This document shows, in pieces, positions 1 through 4,909 of a stretch of 6,371 nucleotides of DNA. The notes beneath the pieces were generated by a model, which searched no databases, was not told the origin of the DNA, and saw only the letters and a list, made by a program, of their open reading frames with translations. A program made the position numbers and the translations under genes. Where the stretch lies: assembly GCA_937138275.1 (NCBI GenBank), contig CAKZOY010000009.1:1-6371 (forward strand). The letters are read 5' to 3'. The DNA is from an uncultured Chloroflexota bacterium (GTDB lineage Bacteria > Chloroflexota > Anaerolineae > B4-G1 > DUEL01). Within the stretch, counting starts at the first letter, position 1. Each line of letters begins with the position of its first letter.

Positions 1-1
1 C

Positions 2-205
2 CGTGCGCCGGAGGTCCGCCAATGGCTGTCATCCCCCCGCGGCCGAGGGGGCAAAAAGGTCGCTCGTCCGTTGCGCGGGGACCTGATGGCCCTGCCGGTG
101 AAGGCCGTCCATGCCGTCCCGGCGTCCAACGGTCGGGCGTATGATTTCTCCGTCGCCGGAGACGAGACCTTCATCTGCGGACGTGGCGGCGTATGCGCCA
201 AGAAC
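2..205 (+). mobile_element. C-terminal segment of an intein inserted in the GyrB TOPRIM motif
   Basis: These 68 in-frame codons do not resemble gyrase, and the conserved extein motif TDADVDG begins directly after them at base 206. The end reads AYDFSVAGDETFICGRGGVC followed by Ala-Lys-Asn. This matches intein block F (a V/A-Y-D-x-x-V run, then an F-x-x-G-G stretch) and block G ending in the cyclising Asn. The +1 extein residue is Thr, an accepted splicing nucleophile. The penultimate intein residue is Lys where most inteins have His. The N-terminal splicing blocks and any homing endonuclease lie outside the window, so whether this is a full or mini intein cannot be told. The residues at 29-70 (rich in Arg, Gly, Lys and Pro) match no splicing block I recognise. 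Because the insertion splits the metal-binding motif, gyrase should be inactive until the protein splices. Confidence 0.82.
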
Positions 206-622
206 ACCGATGCCGATGTGGACGGGGCCCACATCCGCACCCTGCTGCTGACCTTCTTTTACCGCTACATGCAACCCCTGATTGAGGAGGGGCATCTCTT
301 CATCGCCCAGCCGCCCCTATACCGGATCGCCACAGCGAAAGAGGTCTACTACGCCTACACCGAGGCGGAGAAAGACGAAATCCTGAAGCGACTGGACGGG
401 GATAAGGTCACCATCCAGCGGTACAAAGGGCTGGGGGAGATGAACCCGGAGCAACTCTGGGAGACGACGATGGACCCCGCCCGGCGGAATCTGCTCCAGG
501 TGACGGTGGAGGACGCGGCGGAGGCCGACCGTATCTTCACCATGCTGATGGGAGACGCCGTCCTGCCCCGCCGTCGCTTCATCCAGACCCACGCGAAGGA
601 AGTCCGGAATCTGGACGTGTGA
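2..622 (+). CDS. gyrB: DNA gyrase subunit B, 3' part, interrupted by an intein (5' end outside window)
   Basis: The frame is open from base 2 to the TGA at 620-622, so the gene enters from the left edge. The TTG at 71 is inside the intein and is not a real start. After splicing, the visible extein is 138 residues beginning TDADVDGAHIRTLLLTFFYR, the second half of the TOPRIM metal-binding motif of type II topoisomerase B subunits. It continues with LFIAQPPLYRI, the RYKGLGEMNPEQLWETTMDP block and LMGDAVLPRRRFI near the C-terminus, all typical of GyrB/ParE. GyrB forms the ATPase and TOPRIM half of the A2B2 gyrase that introduces negative supercoils in the cytoplasm. The family usually has E-P-R-R at the end; here it is L-P-R-R. 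GyrB is favoured over ParE because many such bacteria carry a single type II enzyme, but the C-terminal part alone cannot exclude ParE. A hairpin follows 5 bases after the stop. Confidence 0.88.
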   Translation, partial: RAPEVRQWLSSPRGRGGKKVARPLRGDLMALPVKAVHAVPASNGRAYDFSVAGDETFICGRGGVCAKNTDADVDGAHIRTLLLTFFYRYMQPLIEEGHLFIAQPPLYRIATAKEVYYAYTEAEKDEILKRLDGDKVTIQRYKGLGEMNPEQLWETTMDPARRNLLQVTVEDAAEADRIFTMLMGDAVLPRRRFIQTHAKEVRNLDV

Positions 623-627
623 GAGAC

Positions 628-662
628 GGGGTTTTGCGGCATCTTCACCGCCGCAAAACCCC
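628..662 (+). terminator. Perfect 13-bp hairpin after gyrB, possible terminator
   Basis: GGGGTTTTGCGGC (628-640) is the exact reverse complement of GCCGCAAAACCCC (650-662), with a 9-base loop. It starts 5 bases after the gyrB stop and lies well before the next Shine-Dalgarno site. There is no T-run after it (TTCTGCG), so it is an atypical intrinsic terminator. It may instead end or protect the mRNA, or be a repeat related to the other GGGGTTT palindromes in this window. Confidence 0.5.
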
Positions 663-719
663 TTCTGCGAAAATCCCCTGGGGACGGATTCGCCGCATCC
701 AACGGGAGGAGAAGCGGCA

Positions 720-1217
720 ATGACCGAAGTCCTTATCCGCCGCGCCACGCCGGACGACGCCGAGGCCATCGCCCGCATCTGGGATGTCATCTGCGCGGAA
801 CGGGTCTACACCGCCGTCAACCGGCCCTTCACCCCGGAACAGGAGCGGGCCTACATCGCCTCCCTATCCGACCGGGAAGGGGTCTTCGTAGCCGAGGTGG
901 ATGGGCATATCGTCGGTTTTCAGTCGCTGGACCTGTGGGTGCGCTACACCGATTCTTTTGACCACGTGGGGACGCTGGGGACGTTCGTCCTTCCCCAATG
1001 GCGCGGCCGGGGGATCGGTCGTCGTCTGGCGGAGTATACGCTGGCTTTCGCCCGCGCCCACAACTACGAGAAACTGGTGGTGTTCGTGCGAGCCAGCAAT
1101 GAGAACGCGCTGGCGTTCTACCGGTCGCTGGGGTTCATCCCGCGCGGCATCCTCACCCGACAGGTCAAAATAGACGGTCGCTACGACGATGAGGTGTTCC
1201 TGGAGATGTTCCTGTGA
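720..1217 (+). CDS. GNAT-family N-acetyltransferase
   Basis: This 165-residue single-domain protein transfers an acetyl group from acetyl-CoA to an unidentified amine. The N-terminus (VLIRRATPDDAEAIARI, about residues 4-20) is the usual GNAT beta1-alpha1 opening. The acetyl-CoA pyrophosphate loop, motif A, is QWRGRGIGRRL at residues 93-103 (R/Q-x-x-G-x-G). Motif B is ASNENALAFYRSLGF at 125-139. Its overall shape resembles RimI/phosphinothricin acetyltransferase-like GNATs, but the acceptor cannot be read from the sequence. The ATG at 720 is chosen because GGGAGGA at 704-710 sits 9 bases upstream. Its TGA overlaps the GTG start of the next gene by four bases (GTGA), so the two are almost certainly cotranscribed and translationally coupled. 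No clear promoter is visible in the short gap after the gyrB hairpin. Confidence 0.9.
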   Translation: MTEVLIRRATPDDAEAIARIWDVICAERVYTAVNRPFTPEQERAYIASLSDREGVFVAEVDGHIVGFQSLDLWVRYTDSFDHVGTLGTFVLPQWRGRGIGRRLAEYTLAFARAHNYEKLVVFVRASNENALAFYRSLGFIPRGILTRQVKIDGRYDDEVFLEMFL

Positions 1218-1951
1218 TCCGGGTGGGTTGCTGCGGATTTCCGAAGGGACGGGCGGCCTGCTTCCAGCACTTCCCACTGGTGGAGGTCCAGCAGACCTTC
1301 TATAAGCCCCCGCGCCCGGAGACGGCCCGCCGCTGGCGGGAAGAGGCCCCGTCGGATTTCGTCTTCACGCTGAAGGCCTGGCAACTGATCACCCATCCGC
1401 CCACCAGTCCCACCTACCGCCGTTCCGGCGTCTCCATCCCCGCCGACCAGCGGGACCGCTACGGCGGATTCCGCCCCACCCCGGAGGTGCTGGCGGCCTG
1501 GGAGCGGACGCGGGAGATCGCCCTGGCGCTTCAGGCCCCCATCGTCGTCTTTCAGTGCCCCGCCTCTTTCACCCCCACGCCGGAGAACGTCGCCGCGATG
1601 CGGGGGTTTTTCGGGGCAATAGACCGGGCGGGTTTGCGCTTCGCCTGGGAGCCGCGCGGCCCCTGGCCCGATGACCTCATCGCGGCGCTCTGCCGCGACC
1701 TGGACCTCATCCACTGTGTGGACCCCTTCGTCCGGCCGCCGGTCACTCGGGGGGTAGCCTACTTCCGCCTCCACGGCATCGGGGGATACGGATACCGCTT
1801 CACCGATGCAGACCTGGAACAGGTTCTGGAATGGTGCCGCCCGTTTGAGATGGCCTGCGTGCTCTTCAACAACATCTCTATGTGGGAAGACGGGTTGCGA
1901 ATGAAGGCGAAGGCGACTTCCCCTTGGCAGACGGTGGCTTCGCCGCTGTGA
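1214..1951 (+). CDS. DUF72 (YecE-like) family protein
   Basis: This 245-residue protein has the DUF72 pattern throughout: RVGCCGFPKGRAACF near the start, VEVQQTFYKPP (residues 23-33), a W near 41, DFVFTLKAWQLITHPPTSP (48-66), FQCPASFTPT (113-122), AWEPRGPW (144-151), AYFRLHGIGGYGY (182-194) and VLFNN (216-220). The family has a TIM-barrel-like fold and no firmly established biochemical role. Length is normal for the family. The GTG at 1214 is chosen because the family opens with exactly this R-V/I-G-x-x-G-F stretch and because GTGA couples it to the acetyltransferase stop; there is no independent Shine-Dalgarno gap. The last 15 or so residues (KAKATSPWQTVASPL) lack recognisable family features and may be a divergent tail. 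The pairing with a GNAT gene does not point to a specific pathway. Confidence 0.88.
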   Translation: MIRVGCCGFPKGRAACFQHFPLVEVQQTFYKPPRPETARRWREEAPSDFVFTLKAWQLITHPPTSPTYRRSGVSIPADQRDRYGGFRPTPEVLAAWERTREIALALQAPIVVFQCPASFTPTPENVAAMRGFFGAIDRAGLRFAWEPRGPWPDDLIAALCRDLDLIHCVDPFVRPPVTRGVAYFRLHGIGGYGYRFTDADLEQVLEWCRPFEMACVLFNNISMWEDGLRMKAKATSPWQTVASPL

Positions 1952-2083
1952 TGAAAAATATTTTCTTCTGGTCTTTGCGGGGCAGAGAGGCCACTTTCTT
2001 TCCCCACGTTCGGGCGGTTTGCGTCCCAAAGGCCAAAGTTCACGTCGGCCGGAGGCCCCCCAGGGGTAACTTCCATCGCTGCT

Positions 2084-2111
2084 TGGGACAGGCAAAAAGA
2101 TCATTGTCCCA
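2084..2111. other. 7-bp inverted repeat in the gap after the DUF72 gene
   Basis: TGGGACA (2084-2090) and TGTCCCA (2105-2111) are perfect reverse complements around a 14-base A-rich loop. It could be a weak transcript end or a regulator site. The rest of 1952-2133 shows no convincing gene, RNA or promoter. Confidence 0.3.
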
Positions 2112-2133
2112 CCGTATGTCCTAACCCAGAGGG

Positions 2134-2272
2134 GGCTTGCACGGCAATTCACCCTGCATAGGAAAGGGATGGGGTGTGGGGTTTGTGGGGGCGGCGAAGC
2201 CGCCCCCACAAACCCCGCTTTCCCCCTTTTCACGGGCGCGCCACTCCCTCAAAACGATTCGCTGCACAAGCC
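2134..2272 (-). repeat. MITE-like inverted-repeat element, copy A
   Basis: This is a non-coding 139-base element whose reverse complement aligns end to end with 3999-4136, roughly 85-90% identical by eye with only short indels. In element orientation it begins GGCTTGTGCAGC and ends GTGCAAGCC, giving imperfect terminal inverted repeats of about 17 bases. Its centre is an 18-bp perfect stem, GGGGTTTGTGGGGGCGGC (2178-2195) with its complement at 2199-2216, around a 3-base loop. Terminal repeats plus no coding capacity fit a miniature inverted-repeat transposable element moved by a transposase elsewhere. A flanking direct repeat, CCAGAGG (2126-2132 and 2271-2277), is present but overlaps the element ends unevenly, so it is only a tentative target duplication. 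The strong hairpin may also end transcription arriving from the DUF72 unit. Confidence 0.75.
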
Positions 2273-2286
2273 AGAGGTACCCCCTA

Positions 2287-2315
2287 TTGCGAACCGACCC
2301 GCTTTGAGGTAGAAT
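2287..2315 (+). promoter_or_regulatory. Candidate SigA-type promoter for the SIS-DUF2905 unit
   Basis: TTGCGA (2287-2292, 4 of 6 to the -35 consensus) is spaced 17 bases from TAGAAT (2310-2315, 5 of 6 to the -10 consensus). Transcription would start near 2322, almost on the Shine-Dalgarno sequence GAGGTGA (2324-2330), giving a very short leader. The -35 box lies 14 bases beyond the end of repeat copy A. Confidence 0.5.
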
Positions 2316-2336
2316 TCCCCTGCGAGGTGAAGAACT

Positions 2337-3374
2337 ATGTCCTACCTGGAACAGGAAATTCTGGAACAGCCCGACATATTGCGCGGATTGTGGGATCGGG
2401 AAAAGGATCGGGTGTGCGCGCTGGCGGAGGTCATCCGGGAACGCGCCCCCCGATTCGTGGTTCTGGCTGCCCGGGGCAGTTCCGATAACGCCGCCCGCTA
2501 CGGGCAGTATCTCCTGGGGGCAGCCAACGGCCTGTCGGTGGCGCTGGCTACTCCCTCGCTTTTCACCCTCTACCGCCGCCCGCCACGCCTGGCGGACGCG
2601 CTGGTCCTCGCCGTATCCCAGTCCGGTCAGTCGCCCGACATCGTGGCGGTGGTGGAGGAGGGGCAGCGGCAAGGAGCGCTCACGCTGGTGCTCACCAACG
2701 ACGCCGACTCCCCGCTGGCCCGGGCGGCGGAGTTCGTCCTCCCCCTCCACGCTGGCACCGAACGAAGCGTCGCGGCGACCAAGACCTACACGGCCTCTCT
2801 CTTCGCCATCGCGATGCTCAGCGCAGCGCTGGCCGACGATGCGGAGATGTGGACAGCCTTGCAGTCCGTCCCGGACGCCATCGCTCAGGTCGTCACCTCG
2901 GCGCCCGCTATCCGCCAGGCCAGCGAGCGGTACCGCTATATGGAAGCCTGCGTGGTGGTCAGCCGGGGCTATAACTACGCCACGGCGTATGAAATTGCCC
3001 TCAAACTGAAGGAACTGACCTACGTTCTGGCCGAGCCGTACTCTTCCGCCGATTTTCAGCATGGGCCTGTGGCGCTGGTGGAGCGGGGGTTCCCGGTTAT
3101 CGCCGTTGTCCCGGAGGGGGCGGTGGCGGCGGAGATGCTGGATTTTCTGAAGCGGTTGCGGGAACGGGAGGCGGAACTGGTGGTGATTTCGGCCCGGGAA
3201 GAGGCCCTGAAACTGGCCCAGACCCCTCTACATCTCCCTGCGGGGGTTCCGGAGTGGCTCTCCCCGATGGTCACCGTGGTGCCGGGCCAACTCTTCGCGC
3301 TGGGGCTAACGCTGGCCCGGGGACTGGACCCGGACCATCCCCGCGGCCTGCGCAAGGTGACGCTGACCGAATAG
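2337..3374 (+). CDS. Double-SIS sugar-phosphate isomerase/deaminase, GlmS-like without glutaminase domain
   Basis: This 345-residue protein aligns with the C-terminal isomerase half of glucosamine-6-phosphate synthase: ARGSSDNAA (45-53), SQSGQSPD (94-101), a TND...PLAR stretch (120-129), AGTERSVAATKTYTA (139-153), and in the second SIS domain AYEIALKLKELTY (217-229), FQHGPVALV (240-248) and DPDHPRGLRKVTLTE (331-345). Positions corresponding to E. coli GlmS Lys485, Glu488, His504 and Lys603 are present as K223, E226, H242 and K340, so it should be active. The N-terminal glutamine amidotransferase domain and its Cys are absent, so it cannot use glutamine. Known stand-alone proteins of this shape include SIS-type glucosamine-6-phosphate deaminases (NagB-II) and related amino-sugar or Amadori-product enzymes; a deaminase is my first guess. 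The ATG at 2337 follows GAGGTGA by 6 bases. It is followed 13 bases later by the DUF2905 gene. Confidence 0.87.
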   Translation: MSYLEQEILEQPDILRGLWDREKDRVCALAEVIRERAPRFVVLAARGSSDNAARYGQYLLGAANGLSVALATPSLFTLYRRPPRLADALVLAVSQSGQSPDIVAVVEEGQRQGALTLVLTNDADSPLARAAEFVLPLHAGTERSVAATKTYTASLFAIAMLSAALADDAEMWTALQSVPDAIAQVVTSAPAIRQASERYRYMEACVVVSRGYNYATAYEIALKLKELTYVLAEPYSSADFQHGPVALVERGFPVIAVVPEGAVAAEMLDFLKRLREREAELVVISAREEALKLAQTPLHLPAGVPEWLSPMVTVVPGQLFALGLTLARGLDPDHPRGLRKVTLTE

Positions 3375-3387
3375 GGAGGAGGTGCCG

Positions 3388-3618
3388 ATGAACGGTCTGG
3401 AACCGATGGGTAAACTGCTGATTCTCTTCGGCCTGATGCTGGCGGGGATCGGAGCGTTGATCTGGCTGATCGGCCGATTGCCGGGGATCGGAGAACTCCC
3501 CGGCACCATCCGCATTGAACGGCCGGGCTTCACCTGCATCATCCCCGTTCTCGGCTCCATCATCCTGAGTCTGGTGCTGACGATCGTGCTGAACATTATC
3601 GCGCGGTTGTTGAAATAA
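3388..3618 (+). CDS. DUF2905 family small membrane protein
   Basis: This 76-residue protein has two predicted membrane helices, at about residues 9-29 and 50-73, joined by a short loop, RLPGIGELPGTIRIERPGFT, carrying the DUF2905 signature (L-P-G-x-I-x-I-x-R, then a hydrophobic stretch with S-I-I-L-S-L). The family is widespread, conserved and uncharacterised. The ATG at 3388 is preferred over the GTG at 3382 because AGGAGG (3377-3382) stands 5 bases before it, and the GTG would overlap the ribosome binding site. That same Shine-Dalgarno sequence overlaps the TAG of the SIS gene, so the two are cotranscribed. I see no link between the two functions. Confidence 0.88.
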   Translation: MNGLEPMGKLLILFGLMLAGIGALIWLIGRLPGIGELPGTIRIERPGFTCIIPVLGSIILSLVLTIVLNIIARLLK

Positions 3619-3935
3619 ACCAGCGCGCGTTCAAAAAAAGCCCAGGGATACCCGCAGAGGAGGAACGGGGTTGAAACCCGCCCCTACAGCCCCTTCGGGG
3701 CTCGTTGTGGTAGTGCGCCACGGAGCATGGCGGAGTGGCGCTTCAGCCTGTGCAGCAGGGTTTTGCTTTGAGCCGGAGGGTTCACCCTCTGGCGAGAAGG
3801 ATTTGCCGCTTTTGCTTCCTCACCTTGAGTTGGCGCATATTCCCCTCAAGTGTAAGTTTCAGTTATGCCCAGACCTCGTGCGAACGGGGTCCGGCCTTTA
3901 GCGCCCCCTCATCCCCCTGGCGAAGGGGGAAAAGA
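3619..3935. other. Non-coding region with small hairpins after DUF2905
   Basis: No frame here has a plausible start, family motif or ribosome site. Visible structure: GGGTT/AACCC around 2 bases (3668-3679); AGCCCC-TTC-GGGGCT (3688-3702); GCGCCAC (3715-3721) with GTGGCGC (3735-3741); an 8-bp stem with one G-T pair, CCGGAGGG-TTCA-CCCTCTGG (3773-3792); and CTTGAG (3824-3829) with CTCAAG (3845-3850). This density of short inverted repeats suggests degraded repetitive elements rather than one structured RNA. No T-run terminator was found for the SIS-DUF2905 unit. Confidence 0.45.
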
Positions 3936-3980
3936 GGGGTTTCGGGGCGGGCGGCCTTCGGCCGCCCGCCCCGAAACCCC
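3936..3980. repeat. 21-bp perfect GC-rich palindrome (hairpin C)
   Basis: Bases 3936-3956 (starting GGGGTTTCGGGGCGGGCGGC) pair without a mismatch with 3960-3980 around a TTC loop. The outer stem GGGGTTT and the TTC loop are shared with the hairpins inside repeat copies A and B, but the inner stem differs and the terminal GGCTTGTGC repeats are not part of it. It is probably a relative or a different member of the same palindromic repeat class. It may act as a bidirectional transcript end. Confidence 0.65.
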
Positions 3981-3998
3981 CAAAATTCCCCCTCCCCG

Positions 3999-4136
3999 GG
4001 CTTGTGCAGCAAATCATTTCGGGGGAGCGGCGCGCCCGCGAAAAAGGGAAAGTGGGGTTTGTGGGGGCGGCTTCGCCGCCCCCACAAACCCCACACCCCA
4101 CCTCTTTCCCAGGCGGGGCGAATTGCTGCGCAAGCC
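3999..4136 (+). repeat. MITE-like inverted-repeat element, copy B
   Basis: This 138-base element matches copy A in opposite orientation. It begins GGCTTGTGCAGCAAATC and ends GAATTGCTGCGCAAGCC, so the ends are imperfect inverted repeats. The central stem is 20 bp without mismatch (4052-4071 with 4075-4094) around TTC. It is flanked by an 8-base direct repeat CCTCCCCG (3991-3998 and 4137-4144), abutting the ends exactly, as expected of a target-site duplication; the C-rich context makes chance agreement possible. It has no coding capacity. Its right end is 16 bases upstream of the -35 box of the gntR-type gene. Confidence 0.78.
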
Positions 4137-4152
4137 CCTCCCCGTGCAGTGT

Positions 4153-4180
4153 TTGACAAATCAGATTCTTGAAGTATACT
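4153..4180 (+). promoter_or_regulatory. Near-consensus SigA-type promoter of the GntR-LarA unit
   Basis: A perfect -35 box TTGACA (4153-4158) is followed after 16 bases by TATACT (4175-4180), 5 of 6 to the -10 consensus. Predicted start is near 4187, giving a leader of about 36 bases before the ATG at 4223. It is the strongest promoter-like sequence in the window, and its -10 end runs into palindromic half-sites. Confidence 0.75.
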
Positions 4181-4200
4181 GTCAACAGTTGACAGTCAAC
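4178..4200. promoter_or_regulatory. Palindromic operator overlapping -10 and transcription start
   Basis: ACTGTCAACAGTTGACAGT (4178-4196) is a perfect 9+1+9 palindrome. A third half-site makes a second overlapping palindrome, GTTGAC-A-GTCAAC (4188-4200). The three six-base half-sites GTCAAC, GTTGAC and GTCAAC start at 7-base intervals. The position over the -10 box and predicted start, directly before a GntR/FCD gene, is what is expected for autorepression. The -35 segment TTTGAC (4152-4157) resembles a further half-site. Confidence 0.72.
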
Positions 4201-4222
4201 ATCCGCTGGCATCGGGGGCAGG

Positions 4223-4909
4223 ATGAAAGTGCCCTTCCTGAAACGGGAAAACCTGCGGGATGCGGTCATCCGGCTCATAGAGGAGGCCCTTCTGAGAGGC
4301 GAACTGGCCCCAGGGAGCCGCATTGTGGAGGCCGAACTGGCCCGACAGGCCGGAATCAGCCGCGGGCCGGTCCGGGAAGCAATCCAGCAACTGGTCGGTG
4401 AGGGAGTGCTGGTCCATTACCCATCGCGAGGGACCTTCGTCGCCTGCTGGACTCCTCAGGCTGTGGAGGAGGCATACACTCTGCGGGCTGTCCTGGAGCG
4501 TTTGGCCATTCAGGAGGCGGTCAAACGGGCCACTCCGGAGGACATCGCCCGATTGCAGACCACCGTGGAAGAAATGGACCAGCGAGCCCGGGAGGGAGAT
4601 GCCCGCGCCCTGGTGTTTTTAGACGTGCGCTTCCACGAGCAATTGTATGCTCTCTCCGGACACTCGCTCCTTCAGGAGGTGCTGGCCCGCCTGCGGCGGC
4701 GTCTCTACGCTCTGATGGGACTGGATGAAGGGTATGCCGTCCACCGGGACGAAATCGTCCGTGACCATCAGCGCATTGTGGATGCCCTGAAAACGGGCGA
4801 TCCCAACCTGGCGGCCGAAACTATCGCTGCGCACGTCTTAGCCGTCGGCGCGGAGGTGGTGGAGCAGGTCCGAAGACGAACGGAGACATCAGATGCATCG
4901 GGAGATTGA
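4223..4909 (+). CDS. GntR-family transcriptional regulator, FadR subfamily with FCD domain
   Basis: This is a 228-residue cytoplasmic DNA-binding regulator. The N-terminal winged helix-turn-helix spans about residues 5-75, with PGSRIVEAELARQAGISRGP (30-49) then VREAIQQLVGEG and the wing YPSRGTFVA (66-74), a textbook GntR motif. The FCD ligand domain (about 80-220) opens with EAYTLRAVLERLA and carries the four usual metal-binding positions D134, H138, H182 and H204, so it probably binds a divalent metal and a small carboxylate such as a hydroxy acid or sugar acid. The ATG at 4223 follows a GGGGG/CAGG purine stretch (4214-4222). A strong promoter with overlapping palindromes precedes it, implying autorepression released by ligand. 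It overlaps the LarA-family gene by 17 bases, so that gene is the likely target and its substrate or product the likely effector. Confidence 0.92.
   Translation: MKVPFLKRENLRDAVIRLIEEALLRGELAPGSRIVEAELARQAGISRGPVREAIQQLVGEGVLVHYPSRGTFVACWTPQAVEEAYTLRAVLERLAIQEAVKRATPEDIARLQTTVEEMDQRAREGDARALVFLDVRFHEQLYALSGHSLLQEVLARLRRRLYALMGLDEGYAVHRDEIVRDHQRIVDALKTGDPNLAAETIAAHVLAVGAEVVEQVRRRTETSDASGD

Noticed and set aside
71..622. TTG at 71 as the start of a stand-alone 183-residue topoisomerase fragment
   Set aside because: The frame is open to the left edge, and the residues before TDADVDG are an intein C-terminus, so the gene begins outside the window.
1882..2124. 80-codon + frame at the end of the DUF72 gene, considered as a frameshifted tail
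   Set aside because: DUF72 already has its full motif set and normal length, and the alternative frame has no recognisable continuation.
1181..2233. Long - strand frame of 350 codons opposite the DUF72 gene
   Set aside because: It lies opposite a well-supported gene and runs into repeat copy A; its residues are low-complexity Arg/Gly/Pro with no family motif, as expected of a GC-rich antisense frame.
1952..2336. glmS ribozyme or other riboswitch upstream of the GlmS-like gene
   Set aside because: I could not identify the conserved ribozyme core, the gap is interrupted by the mobile-type repeat, and the predicted promoter leaves almost no leader.
2121..3062. - strand frame of 313 codons opposite the SIS gene
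   Set aside because: Antisense to clear GlmS-like motifs and includes the repeat element; no ribosome site or recognisable domain.
2134..4136. Repeats considered as a CRISPR array
   Set aside because: Only two copies, inverted and 1.7 kb apart, with genes between them; no regular spacers or cas genes.
3671..4401. Several overlapping frames on both strands through the palindromic region
   Set aside because: Their sequences come from translating the hairpins (for example W-G-L-W-G-R runs) and they cross the element boundaries; no motif or start signal supports them.
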